DNA of 64,000 nt. Origin: Paenibacillus planticolens (GTDB lineage Bacteria > Bacillota > Bacilli > Paenibacillales > NBRC-103111). The notes under the pieces are model-generated. The model was not told the origin of the DNA. It worked only from the letters and a program-made list of their open reading frames with translations, and did no database searches. Both the position numbers and the translations under genes were made by a program. This document shows positions 8,807 through 17,120 of the stretch, piece after piece (position 1 is the stretch's first letter; the number at the start of each line of letters is the position of its first letter). The stretch spans positions 248,001-312,000 of the forward strand of contig NZ_WHNZ01000042.1 in NCBI RefSeq assembly GCF_013141725.1, read 5' to 3'.

Positions 8807-9856
8807 ATGATGACATCTGAAAACAAGAAAACGAACGTAGAAATCCAACTTCCCCGAGACTGTACGTTCACTCCGCAGGATTGGCATGTGTTGGCTCAAT
8901 ATTGGTATCCAATTGCTCTAGCAAGCGAAGTCACAGAAAAGCCGATCAGTGCAAAACTATTGGATACGAAACTCGTGTGTTACCGTAGCAACGATAAAGT
9001 GGTCATAGCTCGTGATCTTTGTTTTCATCGAGGTGCTCCGCTTAGTAAGGGTTGGGTTGAGAATGGGGAAATTGTTTGTCCTTATCACGGATTTCGATAT
9101 AACTGCGAAGGCAAGTGCACGTCCGTTCCGGCGCATCCCGATGCTAAAATTTCGCCGAAATTAAAATTAATTGTCTATCCGGCAGTTGAAAAATATGGCT
9201 TGATTTGGACGTCCCTTTCATCCAGCGAAGAGCAAATACCAGAGTTTCCAGGTTGGGATGATCCAGACTTTTTAAATGTATTGCCACCGAGCTTTGACAT
9301 TGCCGGCTCGGCCGGGCGTCAAATGGAAGGCTTTTTGGATGTATCGCACTTTGCTTATGTGCATACAGAAACATTCGGAGATCGCAATAATACGGAAGTA
9401 CGGGAATACAAAGTCAAGCGGGATGGGAATGAATTGCTTGCCGAGTATTGGAGTACGGTTAGCAACTACGGAAAAGGTCAGGATAATCCTGCACCCGAGG
9501 GATTTAATTGGCTTAGAGAATTCCGCGTTTTTCCTCCGTTTGCTGCTTCACTGACCGTTTATTTTCCGAACGATGGGAAGCTGATGATCTTGAATTGTGC
9601 ATCGCCGGTATCTGCCCGTTATTCGCGCTTGTTTTGTCCGATTTCGCGGAATTTCGATAAAAATGCTCCAATTGAAGATACCATCAAGTTTAATTTACAA
9701 GTGTTTCAGGAGGACCGCGAAATGGTCGAAGCGCAGACACCGGAAGATTTACCGCTTGATTTGCAGGCCGAAGCCCATATTCCAGCTGATCGCACATCGA
9801 TTGCTTATCGGCAACTTCTGACTGAAATAGGCCTTGGAAGAACTTATACGACATAA
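8807..9856 (+). CDS. Rieske-type aromatic ring-hydroxylating oxygenase, alpha subunit
   Basis: A protein of ~349 residues. The N-terminal Rieske domain has CFHRGAPLS and CPYHGF (Cys-X-His ... Cys-X2-His) for the 2Fe-2S cluster. The C-terminal catalytic domain keeps FLDVSHFAYVHTETFGD, the two-His part of the mononuclear iron site. The overall form resembles the one-component oxygenases (vanillate O-demethylase or pheophorbide oxygenase group) rather than hetero-oligomeric dioxygenases. No reductase or ferredoxin gene is adjacent. GAGGGGAT precedes the ATG pair at 8807/8810. A terminator follows at 9874. Confidence 0.88.
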   Translation: MMTSENKKTNVEIQLPRDCTFTPQDWHVLAQYWYPIALASEVTEKPISAKLLDTKLVCYRSNDKVVIARDLCFHRGAPLSKGWVENGEIVCPYHGFRYNCEGKCTSVPAHPDAKISPKLKLIVYPAVEKYGLIWTSLSSSEEQIPEFPGWDDPDFLNVLPPSFDIAGSAGRQMEGFLDVSHFAYVHTETFGDRNNTEVREYKVKRDGNELLAEYWSTVSNYGKGQDNPAPEGFNWLREFRVFPPFAASLTVYFPNDGKLMILNCASPVSARYSRLFCPISRNFDKNAPIEDTIKFNLQVFQEDREMVEAQTPEDLPLDLQAEAHIPADRTSIAYRQLLTEIGLGRTYTT

Positions 9857-9873
9857 AGAACAGATTGTTAACT

Positions 9874-9901
9874 GGCTGCCGTGAATCGGGCAGCTTTTTT
9901 A
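9874..9901 (+). terminator. Rho-independent terminator after Rieske oxygenase
   Basis: GCTGCC, an 8-nt loop, then GGCAGC followed by TTTTTTATTT. Confidence 0.85.
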
Positions 9902-10049
9902 TTTGGAGGAGAGTCATGTTTCGAAAGCTGGTGAGTTAATAGTTATAAAAATCCATGTTTCAGTTTCATTCATCCATTCAAGATCTGGGGGAAATTGTTA
10001 TAATTCTATTAAACTAAGTAAAGTTGAGAGAAAGTGTTGGTGAGTGGCT

Positions 10050-11132
10050 ATGTCTAAAATTGAGTTCGGCATTGTGGGCAGCGGGTGGAGAGCCCTTTTT
10101 TATTTACGGATTGCGAAGGCTTTGCCCAAGTGGTTTGCCGTCCGTGCGATGCTTATCCGAAATGAGGAACGAGCCAAAGAGATCGAGGATGAGTGGGGCA
10201 TAAAAACTTACCGAGACATGGAGTCCTTCGCTTCCAGCGGCCCTCTCGCGTTCGCAGTCGTTTCGGTAACAAGGGAGGCCGCTCCTTCGTGTATTTTGCA
10301 ATTGGCGGAGAGAGGGATTCCGGTATTGACGGAAACGCCGCCCGCCAAAGAGATACCAGACATGATCTCATTGCATCAGTCGCTATGCAAGCTGCAGGGA
10401 CGCGTGCAGGTGGCCGAGCAGTACTTGTACCAACCGATGCATGCTGCACGGATCGCTTTCGCCAGATCGGGCAAACTGGGGGACATTTCTCATGTCCAAG
10501 TATCGGCCGCACACGGCTATCACGGCATTAGCCTAATCCGGCAGCTGCTAGGGATCGGCTTTGAGAACGCTGTGATCCGGGGGCAGCGGTTTACGTCTCG
10601 AATCGTGAAAGGCCCGGGCCGAGAAGGGCTCCCAGACACCGAAGTGATCGGCGATTCGGTGCAGGATATCGTTACACTGAGCTTCGGAGATAAGCTCGCC
10701 TTGTTTGATTTTGCAGGAGATCAGTATCATTCCTGGATACGCAAAAATCGTATCGTCATTCGCGGAAGCCACGGAGAAGTGACGGACAAAACGTTCCGAT
10801 ACTTGCGGGATTTTCAGACACCCGTCTACGGCACATTTCAAAGAGTCGATACCGGCCACAACGGAAACTTGGAAGGTTATTACCATCGGGGGATTGTGGC
10901 TAACGACGATTGGATGTATGAGAATCCGTTCGTTCCCGGGCGTCTGTCGGACGATGAGTTGGCCATTGCGACAAGTTTGATGAAGATGGCCGAATACGTG
11001 CAGGGCGGACCCCCATGCTATGGGCTGGAAGAGGCGCTGCAGGATCACTACTTAGCTCTCATGATGCAGGCTGCTATCGAGTCGGGAGAGGTAGTTACAA
11101 CTGCTACTCAACCTTGGGCAAGATACATCTAG
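10050..11132 (+). CDS. Gfo/Idh/MocA-family oxidoreductase
   Basis: A protein of ~360 residues. The N-terminal Rossmann fold starts IEFGIVGSGWRALFYLRIA, with the family variant G-x-G-x-x-A/R. The EQYLYQP segment corresponds to the E-K-P-like region, although the usual Lys is not obvious. These enzymes are NAD(P)-dependent sugar or inositol dehydrogenases. ATG 10050 is preferred over GTG 10044. A large C-terminal alpha/beta domain completes the normal length. Neighbours do not reveal the substrate. A terminator follows at 11181. Confidence 0.85.
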   Translation: MSKIEFGIVGSGWRALFYLRIAKALPKWFAVRAMLIRNEERAKEIEDEWGIKTYRDMESFASSGPLAFAVVSVTREAAPSCILQLAERGIPVLTETPPAKEIPDMISLHQSLCKLQGRVQVAEQYLYQPMHAARIAFARSGKLGDISHVQVSAAHGYHGISLIRQLLGIGFENAVIRGQRFTSRIVKGPGREGLPDTEVIGDSVQDIVTLSFGDKLALFDFAGDQYHSWIRKNRIVIRGSHGEVTDKTFRYLRDFQTPVYGTFQRVDTGHNGNLEGYYHRGIVANDDWMYENPFVPGRLSDDELAIATSLMKMAEYVQGGPPCYGLEEALQDHYLALMMQAAIESGEVVTTATQPWARYI

Positions 11133-11180
11133 CGGACGGAGAGGCCCTCCCGCACTCCAACGTACAAGTTTAGACAAAAA

Positions 11181-11205
11181 CCTAGCCGCTGGCTAGGTTT
11201 TTTAT
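11181..11205 (+). terminator. Rho-independent terminator after Gfo/Idh gene
   Basis: CCTAGCC-GCT-GGCTAGG, a perfect 7-bp stem, followed by TTTTTTATT. A near copy of the terminator at 5304. Confidence 0.9.
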
Positions 11206-11296
11206 TCGTTTTTGGGATAAGGGGCATACTCCTGCTGTATGATCCGCCCAAATTCAAGCGCTAGTTGGAAAAAATTTTAAAAAACTGTAAAGGTAG

Positions 11297-11336
11297 TTGT
11301 AGGATTATCTAAGATTTTGTAGGTGCTTCTTATAAT
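11297..11336 (+). promoter_or_regulatory. Direct-repeat regulator box and -10 of glnQHMP operon
   Basis: TTGTAGG at 11297-11303 and again at 11317-11323, exactly 20 bp apart, with a weaker half-site between, so the pattern is 10-bp phased. TATAAT follows at 11331-11336, with no good -35, as expected of an activator-dependent promoter. The ~50-bp stretch is almost identical to the one at 16906 upstream of the M14 gene. B. subtilis GlnL is reported to use TTTTGT direct repeats, so the adjacent GlnL-like regulator is the likely binder (inference). Confidence 0.65.
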
Positions 11337-11434
11337 CAGGTTCATCAAGTGTAATGTAACATAACACAAATGTCTTGAAAAATGAAAAGGGAGCAATGGT
11401 AAAAAGGATATTTATGGCTTAGAGGGGAGGCTCC

Positions 11435-12190
11435 ATGATTTCATTCCAGCAGGTGGATAAGCATTACGGTGAATTTCATGTTCTGAAGGGAATTAATCTT
11501 GAAATTAGCCAAGGTGAAGTAGTCGTTGTCATTGGTCCTTCCGGTTCTGGGAAAAGCACGCTGCTTCGGTGTATCAATCGTTTGGAAGCGATTACAGGCG
11601 GGAACTTGGATGTAGGCAATGTGAAGGTAAACGATAAAAAGACGGATATTAATAAGCTTCGCAGGGACATCGGTATGGTCTTCCAGCATTTTAACCTGTA
11701 TCCGCATAAGAAGGTGATCGACAATATTACGCTCGCACCGATGAAGGTGCTGGGGTTGAGTAAATCCGAGGCCGAAACGATCGCCAAGTATTACTTGAAG
11801 AAAGTCGGGATTGAAGAAAAAGCGAACCAGTATCCTTCGCAGTTATCCGGCGGTCAGCAGCAGCGTGTCGCGATCGCGAGAGGACTTGCTATGAAGCCCA
11901 AGATCATGCTGTTTGATGAGCCTACATCGGCACTCGATCCTGAAATGGTCGGCGAGGTGTTGGATGTTATGAAGACGCTGGCGCATGAAGGGATGACGAT
12001 GGTTGTAGTCACACACGAAATGGGCTTTGCCAAGGAGGTTGCCGATCGGGTGGTGTTTATGGATAAGGGACAAATTCTCGAGGTGGCCTCGCCTGCAGAA
12101 TTTTTCACCAATCCAAAAGAAGCAAGGGCGAGACAGTTTCTTAACCGTGTTCTGAATCATTCCAATACTGAGAGGAGTTTTGTTGTATGA
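11435..12190 (+). CDS. glnQ: Glutamine ABC transporter ATP-binding protein
   Basis: A 251-residue ATPase of the polar amino acid family. It shows Walker A GPSGSGKST, Q-loop VFQHFNLYP, signature LSGGQQQR, Walker B IMLFDEP and the switch His in VVTHEMGFA. It is the first gene of a four-gene operon with the binding protein (4-nt overlap) and two permeases. Glutamine specificity is inferred from family similarity and from the GlnK/GlnL-like pair next door. GGGGAGG precedes the ATG. Confidence 0.92.
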   Translation: MISFQQVDKHYGEFHVLKGINLEISQGEVVVVIGPSGSGKSTLLRCINRLEAITGGNLDVGNVKVNDKKTDINKLRRDIGMVFQHFNLYPHKKVIDNITLAPMKVLGLSKSEAETIAKYYLKKVGIEEKANQYPSQLSGGQQQRVAIARGLAMKPKIMLFDEPTSALDPEMVGEVLDVMKTLAHEGMTMVVVTHEMGFAKEVADRVVFMDKGQILEVASPAEFFTNPKEARARQFLNRVLNHSNTERSFVV

Positions 12191-13050
12191 AAGTTAAAAA
12201 ATTATTGACATTAAGCTTATCGGTTGTTGCTTTATCCGCAGTTTTGTTATCGGCTTGCAGCAGTGACAAGAGTGCTCCCGTAAACGGCGGCAGTGCAACT
12301 GCTGCTCCCCCGGATAAGAAACCGGCCGCAGCCGCAACCATTCTGGATGAAATCAAAAGCCGTGGCAAAATGGTGGTCGGGGTTAAGTACGACACGAAAT
12401 TGTTCGGCTTGAAGGATCCGGCAAGTGGTAAGGTCGAAGGCTTTGACGTAGATATTGCAAAAGCGCTTGCTAAGCAAATTTTGGGAGACGAAAACAAAAT
12501 CGAGCTGATGGAAGTTACCTCCAAGACGCGGATTCCGATGTTGAACAACAAGGAAATTGATATGATTGTAGCCACCATGACGATTACGGAAGAGCGGAGA
12601 CAGCAAGTTGAATTCTCCGAGGTTTATTTTAAAGCGGGCCAATCCCTGCTCGTGAAAAAAGGCAGCCCGATCAAAGGTATTGAGGATGTAAAAAAAGGTA
12701 CGAAGGTGCTTGCAGTAAAAGGTTCGACCTCTGTCGACAACGTAAAGAAAGCAGTACCGGACGTGAACGTTCTTGAATTCGACAACTATCAGGATGCATT
12801 CAGCGCTTTGAAGGCTGGTCAAGGCGATACTTTAACAACGGATAATGCGATCCTTTATGGAATGGCCGCTCAAGACTCCAATTACGAAGTAGTGGGTCAG
12901 CCGTTTACCGACGAGCCTTATGGCATCGCAATCAAGAAAGAAGAGAAAGCTCTTCTGAACGCCGTGAATGAAGGGTTGAAGACGCTTCATTCCAACGGCG
13001 AATACGACAAAATTTATGGGAAATGGATCGGGACACCGCCATCCAAATAA
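12187..13050 (+). CDS. glnH: Glutamine-binding lipoprotein of ABC transporter
   Basis: 287 residues with a lipoprotein signal (MKVKKLLTLSLSVVALSAV, lipobox LSAC). The mature part is a type-3 solute-binding protein: VVGVKYDTKLFGL, DVDIAKALAKQIL, MTITEERRQQVEFSEVYF and EPYGIAIKKEEKALL. It captures the amino acid outside the membrane and delivers it to the GlnM/GlnP permeases. Its ATG overlaps the glnQ stop (ATGA), indicating translational coupling. Confidence 0.92.
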   Translation: MKVKKLLTLSLSVVALSAVLLSACSSDKSAPVNGGSATAAPPDKKPAAAATILDEIKSRGKMVVGVKYDTKLFGLKDPASGKVEGFDVDIAKALAKQILGDENKIELMEVTSKTRIPMLNNKEIDMIVATMTITEERRQQVEFSEVYFKAGQSLLVKKGSPIKGIEDVKKGTKVLAVKGSTSVDNVKKAVPDVNVLEFDNYQDAFSALKAGQGDTLTTDNAILYGMAAQDSNYEVVGQPFTDEPYGIAIKKEEKALLNAVNEGLKTLHSNGEYDKIYGKWIGTPPSK

Positions 13051-13065
13051 GAGAGGGTGATTTGG

Positions 13066-13719
13066 ATGCCCAGCTTTAAGATTTTTACGGATTACTTTGA
13101 TACCTATATGCAAGGTTTCCTCAATACCATTTATACGAGTTTGATCGCTCTTGTTGGAAGCTTCCTGATCGGAACGATTATTGCTATTTTCCGAATCACC
13201 AACAACAGGCCCTTGCAATGGCTCGGAACGGTGTACGTTGAGTTTATACGCAACATTCCGCTTATGCTGGTTGTTTTCATTTTCTTCTATGGACTGCCTT
13301 CGATAGGTATTACACTAAGCGGCTTCGTAAGCGGGACCATCGGACTTATGGTGTATACGGCAGCCTTTGTAGCGGAGGCGATACGGGCCGGCATTATGGC
13401 TGTGCCGAAGGGCCAGACTGAAGCTGCAAGAGCGTCGGGCTTAAACTATACGCAAACCATGATACACGTCATCCTGCCGCAGGCCATCAAAATCGTGATT
13501 CCGCCACTCAGCAACCAATTTATTAACTTAGTGAAAAACTCATCGATTCTAGGGGCTTTTGCCGGACTGGATCTGATGTATTATGCAGATCGGGTGGCGA
13601 GCAAAACCTATGCGACTTTTGATACCTATATTTTTGTCGCCTTGCTTTACCTGGTTCTGACCCTTCCTTTGAGCTATATGGCTTTGCAATTAGAACGTAA
13701 ATTAGCGAAAACCGGATAG
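13066..13719 (+). CDS. glnM: Glutamine ABC transporter permease
   Basis: A permease of ~217 residues with five hydrophobic segments and the EAA loop EAARASGLNYTQTMIHVILPQA, typical of HisM/GlnP-type permeases. ATG 13066 is chosen because GAGAGGG sits just upstream; the frame extends to a GTG at 13057 without added evidence. It sits 15 nt after glnH and 12 nt before the second permease. Confidence 0.9.
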   Translation: MPSFKIFTDYFDTYMQGFLNTIYTSLIALVGSFLIGTIIAIFRITNNRPLQWLGTVYVEFIRNIPLMLVVFIFFYGLPSIGITLSGFVSGTIGLMVYTAAFVAEAIRAGIMAVPKGQTEAARASGLNYTQTMIHVILPQAIKIVIPPLSNQFINLVKNSSILGAFAGLDLMYYADRVASKTYATFDTYIFVALLYLVLTLPLSYMALQLERKLAKTG

Positions 13720-13731
13720 AGGTGTGGGCAC

Positions 13732-14382
13732 ATGGATATTGCAAGCGCGTTTTCCAGTCATAACTTGTTGTTTATCTTGGAAGGTCTCTACATTACGTTG
13801 AAAATTGCTGTTATTGCCATTATATTCAGCTTTCTTATCGGCGTTATTATGGGAACTCTTCGTTATATGAAGATACCGGGACTATCCCCGGTCATTGGCG
13901 TCATCGTTGAATTGATCCGCAATTTACCGTTATTGCTGATTCTTTTCTTCACCCGGTTTGCACTGCCGGACATCGGGATCAAACTCGGCGTGGAAAGCTC
14001 GGCGGTAGTCGGTTTGGTGGTGTTTGAAGCAGCGATGATTTCCGAGGTCGTCCGCAGCGGCTTGAATTCGATTGATCGGGGGCAGATTGAAGCGTCGCGT
14101 TCATCGGGATTGACTAATTTGCAGACGCTGTGGCATATTATTCTTCCTCAGGGACTCCGCCGGATGGTTCCCCCGATGGTCAGCCAGTTTATTTCTTTAT
14201 TGAAGGATACTTCGCTCGCGATCGTCATCTCTTTGCCGGATCTGATGCATCACGCTAAAATTGTAATCGGTCAAAACTATAACTATACGATACCTATTCT
14301 GGCTTTGGTGGCTGTTTTGTATTTTATTGTGAATTATTCGCTGTCGCTTGCGGCAAAACGGATGGAGAGCAAGATGATCTAA
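13732..14382 (+). CDS. glnP: Glutamine ABC transporter permease, second subunit
   Basis: 216 residues with the same topology as the preceding permease and the EAA loop EASRSSGLTNLQTLWHIILP. The two permeases would form the heterodimeric pore. AGAGGTG precedes the ATG. It is the last gene of the operon; a strong terminator starts 18 nt later. Confidence 0.9.
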   Translation: MDIASAFSSHNLLFILEGLYITLKIAVIAIIFSFLIGVIMGTLRYMKIPGLSPVIGVIVELIRNLPLLLILFFTRFALPDIGIKLGVESSAVVGLVVFEAAMISEVVRSGLNSIDRGQIEASRSSGLTNLQTLWHIILPQGLRRMVPPMVSQFISLLKDTSLAIVISLPDLMHHAKIVIGQNYNYTIPILALVAVLYFIVNYSLSLAAKRMESKMI

Positions 14383-14399
14383 GAGCAATAATGGAGGCT

Positions 14400-14441
14400 A
14401 AGCTGACTTCTTTTTCAAAAGGGAAGTCGGCTGTTTCTTTT
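14400..14441 (+). terminator. Terminator after glnQHMP
   Basis: AAGCTGACTTC and GGAAGTCGGCT pair over ~10 bp (one G-U) around a T-rich loop and run into GTTTCTTTT. Confidence 0.8.
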
Positions 14442-14542
14442 AATGCAGAAAAAGTATTTATTAAGTTTTCCATATCAAGTAAAATTAAGGATAAGTGAAT
14501 TCATCATTATGCATATATGGCTGGCTGTCAAGGAGCGGATCA

Positions 14543-15841
14543 TTGGTGGAATGGATGCAGCACCGTTTCAAAAGCGAAAGCATGCGGATCATCTTTATTG
14601 CCATACTTGTAGCTATAGCGGGTGAGTTCAAAGTGACTCCGTTTAACGGGGAGTTATTTCGAATCGGGCTCGGGAGCAGCACATTTTTGCTGCTGCTGCT
14701 CTTGATGCGGCAACTGCCTGTTATCAAAACGGGGATAGTTGTAGCTGCGACGGTATTGATTTTTCGCATGCTTAGCGATCTGGTAACGATGGATCAATTT
14801 GATTGGTTGGTGAGCTCGCGCAAGCATTGCTCGGCCATGCTTTATTACATGGTATTCGCGGTTGGGATACGCTTGATCCAGCAGAGGCTGGAAAAGCTGC
14901 ACCCGCTTGTTCTCGGGATTTGTATTTCGGTCATTGATTTTGTATCTAATGAATTCGAATTATTGGCCCGAAGCTTCGTCTTCCATCAGCCTTTCATCCC
15001 TTCCGGGCAATGGATGCTGATTGCTGTAATCGCTGTCATTCGCAGCTATTTTACGATAGGGCTATACAGTAGTATCACTGTTAGTCAGATGCGGATTGTT
15101 CATGCCGAGCAGCAAAAGAGAATGGAACAAATGCTAAGTATCGGCAGCGGCTTGTATGGAGAGGTCTTTTATATTAAAAAGTCGATGGATGCCATCGAAC
15201 AAATTACGGCCAAGAGCTACAACCTATACTGCCAGTTGCAATCTTCAGGCGGTAAGGAATTCAGCAGGCCGTTCTTGGAAATCACGCAGCAGATTCATGA
15301 GGTCAAGAAGGATTCCCAGCGGATACTGGCGGGTCTGATGAAGCTGTCCGATCGCGAAACTGCTTCGGAATTAACATTGACGGAAGTTGTACAGTTTGTC
15401 GTAAAGTCTAATTACGAGTATAGTGCGATGCTAAATAAGGAGGTCCGGATGCTCGAGGAGATGCTGACGGACTATACGACCTCGCACTACATTCCTCTTT
15501 TAACGGTACTCGGAAATTTGGTGTCCAACGCGGTGGAATCCATCGATCGGCAAGGTCTGATCGTAATCAAGGTTTTTGAATACCGGTCTGAAACGGTACT
15601 GGTCGTAACCGATACGGGCCCGGGAATTAACGAGCACGATAAGGACATGATTTTCAAACCGGGATTTACAACCAAATTTAACCAAGAAGGCGTCGCGGCA
15701 ACGGGGATCGGACTTTCCCATGTTTGGGATATTGTTTCCTCCTATGGTGGGGAAATTCGTCTGGAGTCGGATCACAAGGCGTTTGAAACCAGTTTTATCG
15801 TACGATTGCCGACCGTTGCCCTGAAGAAAGGAGCCTCCTAA
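14543..15841 (+). CDS. glnK: Membrane sensor histidine kinase, GlnK-like
   Basis: A protein of ~432 residues. The N-terminal ~190 residues hold about five or six membrane segments (MRIIFIAILVAIAG, STFLLLLLLMRQL, MLIAVIAVIRSYFTIGL) that would form the sensor. The cytoplasmic kinase has a degenerate H-box region and a clear HATPase domain: LLTVLGNLVSNAVESI (N-box), VTDTGPGI, then GIGLSHV. This matches B. subtilis GlnK (YcbA), which responds to glutamine. AAGGAG at 14530-14535 favours TTG 14543 (7 nt) or GTG 14546 over GTG 14495. It is followed 3 nt later by its regulator. Confidence 0.82.
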   Translation: MVEWMQHRFKSESMRIIFIAILVAIAGEFKVTPFNGELFRIGLGSSTFLLLLLLMRQLPVIKTGIVVAATVLIFRMLSDLVTMDQFDWLVSSRKHCSAMLYYMVFAVGIRLIQQRLEKLHPLVLGICISVIDFVSNEFELLARSFVFHQPFIPSGQWMLIAVIAVIRSYFTIGLYSSITVSQMRIVHAEQQKRMEQMLSIGSGLYGEVFYIKKSMDAIEQITAKSYNLYCQLQSSGGKEFSRPFLEITQQIHEVKKDSQRILAGLMKLSDRETASELTLTEVVQFVVKSNYEYSAMLNKEVRMLEEMLTDYTTSHYIPLLTVLGNLVSNAVESIDRQGLIVIKVFEYRSETVLVVTDTGPGINEHDKDMIFKPGFTTKFNQEGVAATGIGLSHVWDIVSSYGGEIRLESDHKAFETSFIVRLPTVALKKGAS

Positions 15842-15844
15842 ATA

Positions 15845-16744
15845 GTGCTTACTTATTGTATAGTCGATGATGATGCCGTCAGCAGACGCATGCTGCAAAC
15901 GATTGTTGAGAATAGCGAGCTTGGTGAGGTTGTATCGACAGCGGGGAGCGGCGTGGAAGGTACCCAGATGGTGCTGCAAACACGACCCGATGTGGTGCTG
16001 ATTGATTTGCTCATGCCGGATCAAGACGGGATTGAGACGATTGTCGGGTTGAAGCGAGAAGGCTATCAAGGCAAGTACGTGATGATTTCCCAGATCGAGA
16101 ATAAAGACATGATTGGTAAAGCCTACCAAGCTGGTGTCGAGTTTTATATTCAAAAACCGATTAACAGAGTGGAAGTGGCAGCGGTATTAAAAAAAGTGTG
16201 CGAGCAGTGGAAAATCAATCAATACTTGAGGGAAATCAAAGATTCGCTCGCGAAGCTGGATGTTTTCAACCGGGAAGCCGGCCCTCCCCGCAAAAAGCCT
16301 ACCGTCCGCGAGACGGTGCAGCCGATTCTTATGGATTTGGGAATACTAGGTGATGCGGGCAGCAGAGATATTGTCGATATTATCGAACACTTGATCCATC
16401 ATAGTAAAGTAGAGGCGCTTCCTCCGTTGAGAGAACTGTATGAGGCGGCGGCCAGGGTACATAAGTCAGAAAGTCTGGAAGTGGAGCGAGAGGTAAAGGC
16501 GGTAGAGCAGCGGATCCGGCGGGCTATCATGGCAGCTCTGGCCCAAGTGGCCAGTATCGGGCTGAGCGATTACGGCAATCCGAAGTTCGAGCACTATGCA
16601 CCTTTGTACTTCGATTTTCAAGATATTCGTCTCAAAATGAAGGAGATCGATGAGGACCGCATGCAGGATAAGGGGAAAGTCAATATTAAAAAGTTCCTTC
16701 AGGTGCTTTATTTGCAGACTCTGGATAAAATGAACGAAAATTAA
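15845..16744 (+). CDS. glnL: Response regulator with YcbB-type DNA-binding domain, GlnL-like
   Basis: 299 residues. The receiver domain has acidic residues D8-D10, phospho-acceptor D54 (VVLIDLLMP) and the conserved K in IQKPI. The C-terminal ~180 residues resemble the YcbB domain of B. subtilis GlnL (AVEQRIRRAIMAAL, SIGLSDYGNP, KGKVNIKKFLQ). The GTG start lies 3 nt after the kinase, with AAAGGAG inside the kinase 3' end. Direct-repeat boxes at 11297 (glnQHMP) and 16906 (M14 gene) flank this pair, which suggests that it activates both neighbours. Confidence 0.87.
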   Translation: MLTYCIVDDDAVSRRMLQTIVENSELGEVVSTAGSGVEGTQMVLQTRPDVVLIDLLMPDQDGIETIVGLKREGYQGKYVMISQIENKDMIGKAYQAGVEFYIQKPINRVEVAAVLKKVCEQWKINQYLREIKDSLAKLDVFNREAGPPRKKPTVRETVQPILMDLGILGDAGSRDIVDIIEHLIHHSKVEALPPLRELYEAAARVHKSESLEVEREVKAVEQRIRRAIMAALAQVASIGLSDYGNPKFEHYAPLYFDFQDIRLKMKEIDEDRMQDKGKVNIKKFLQVLYLQTLDKMNEN

Positions 16745-16819
16745 GTGATACAACAATACCAATAGAAGGTTTACGTGTGAAGGTTATGATACGACGTGTA
16801 TCTAGTTTTTGAATCATTG

Positions 16820-16848
16820 AAAGCCTTGATTGTTCAAGGCTTTTTTTA
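16820..16848 (+). terminator. Terminator after glnKL
   Basis: AAGCCTTGA-TT-GT-TCAAGGCTT hairpin followed by a seven-T run. Confidence 0.88.
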
Positions 16849-16905
16849 TATCGAAATTTGTCACTTCATCAGGCAAAAAAAATATTTTAATAATGTAAAG
16901 GCATG

Positions 16906-16945
16906 TTGTAGGATTGTCTAAGATTTTGTAGGTGTTTCTTATAAT
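16906..16945 (+). promoter_or_regulatory. Direct-repeat regulator box and -10 of the M14 gene
   Basis: TTGTAGG at 16906-16912 and 16926-16932, TATAAT at 16940-16945. Spacing and most bases are identical to the glnQHMP promoter box at 11297 (only a handful of differences over ~50 bp). About 175 nt of leader follow before the M14 start. Confidence 0.65.
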
Positions 16946-17018
16946 TAAAAATGTAAAGTGCAATATAGAATGACAATGATTAATGAACGAATAAGGAAAG
17001 CAGTTTTGTAAGTTTTAC

Positions 17019-17033
17019 GATACACAAAGTATC
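17019..17033 (+). promoter_or_regulatory. GATAC-N5-GTATC palindrome upstream of M14 gene
   Basis: GATAC-ACAAA-GTATC, 88 nt before the M14 ATG. The same palindrome occurs upstream of the GH9, GH10 and GH3 genes. Likely operator of a common regulator (inference). Confidence 0.55.
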
Positions 17034-17077
17034 AAGTTATTGTTTGACCAAGGATGATTTGCGCTTTCTATAAAAAA

Positions 17078-17093
17078 TGGAATGCGCTTACAT
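17078..17093 (-). promoter_or_regulatory. cre-like site before M14 gene
   Basis: On the minus strand TGTAAGCGCATTCC matches the CcpA consensus TGNAARCGNWWWCA except near the end. It lies about 30 nt before the ATG. Confidence 0.4.
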
Positions 17094-17120
17094 TTTAATT
17101 ACCACTTGAGGAGGAAGGAA

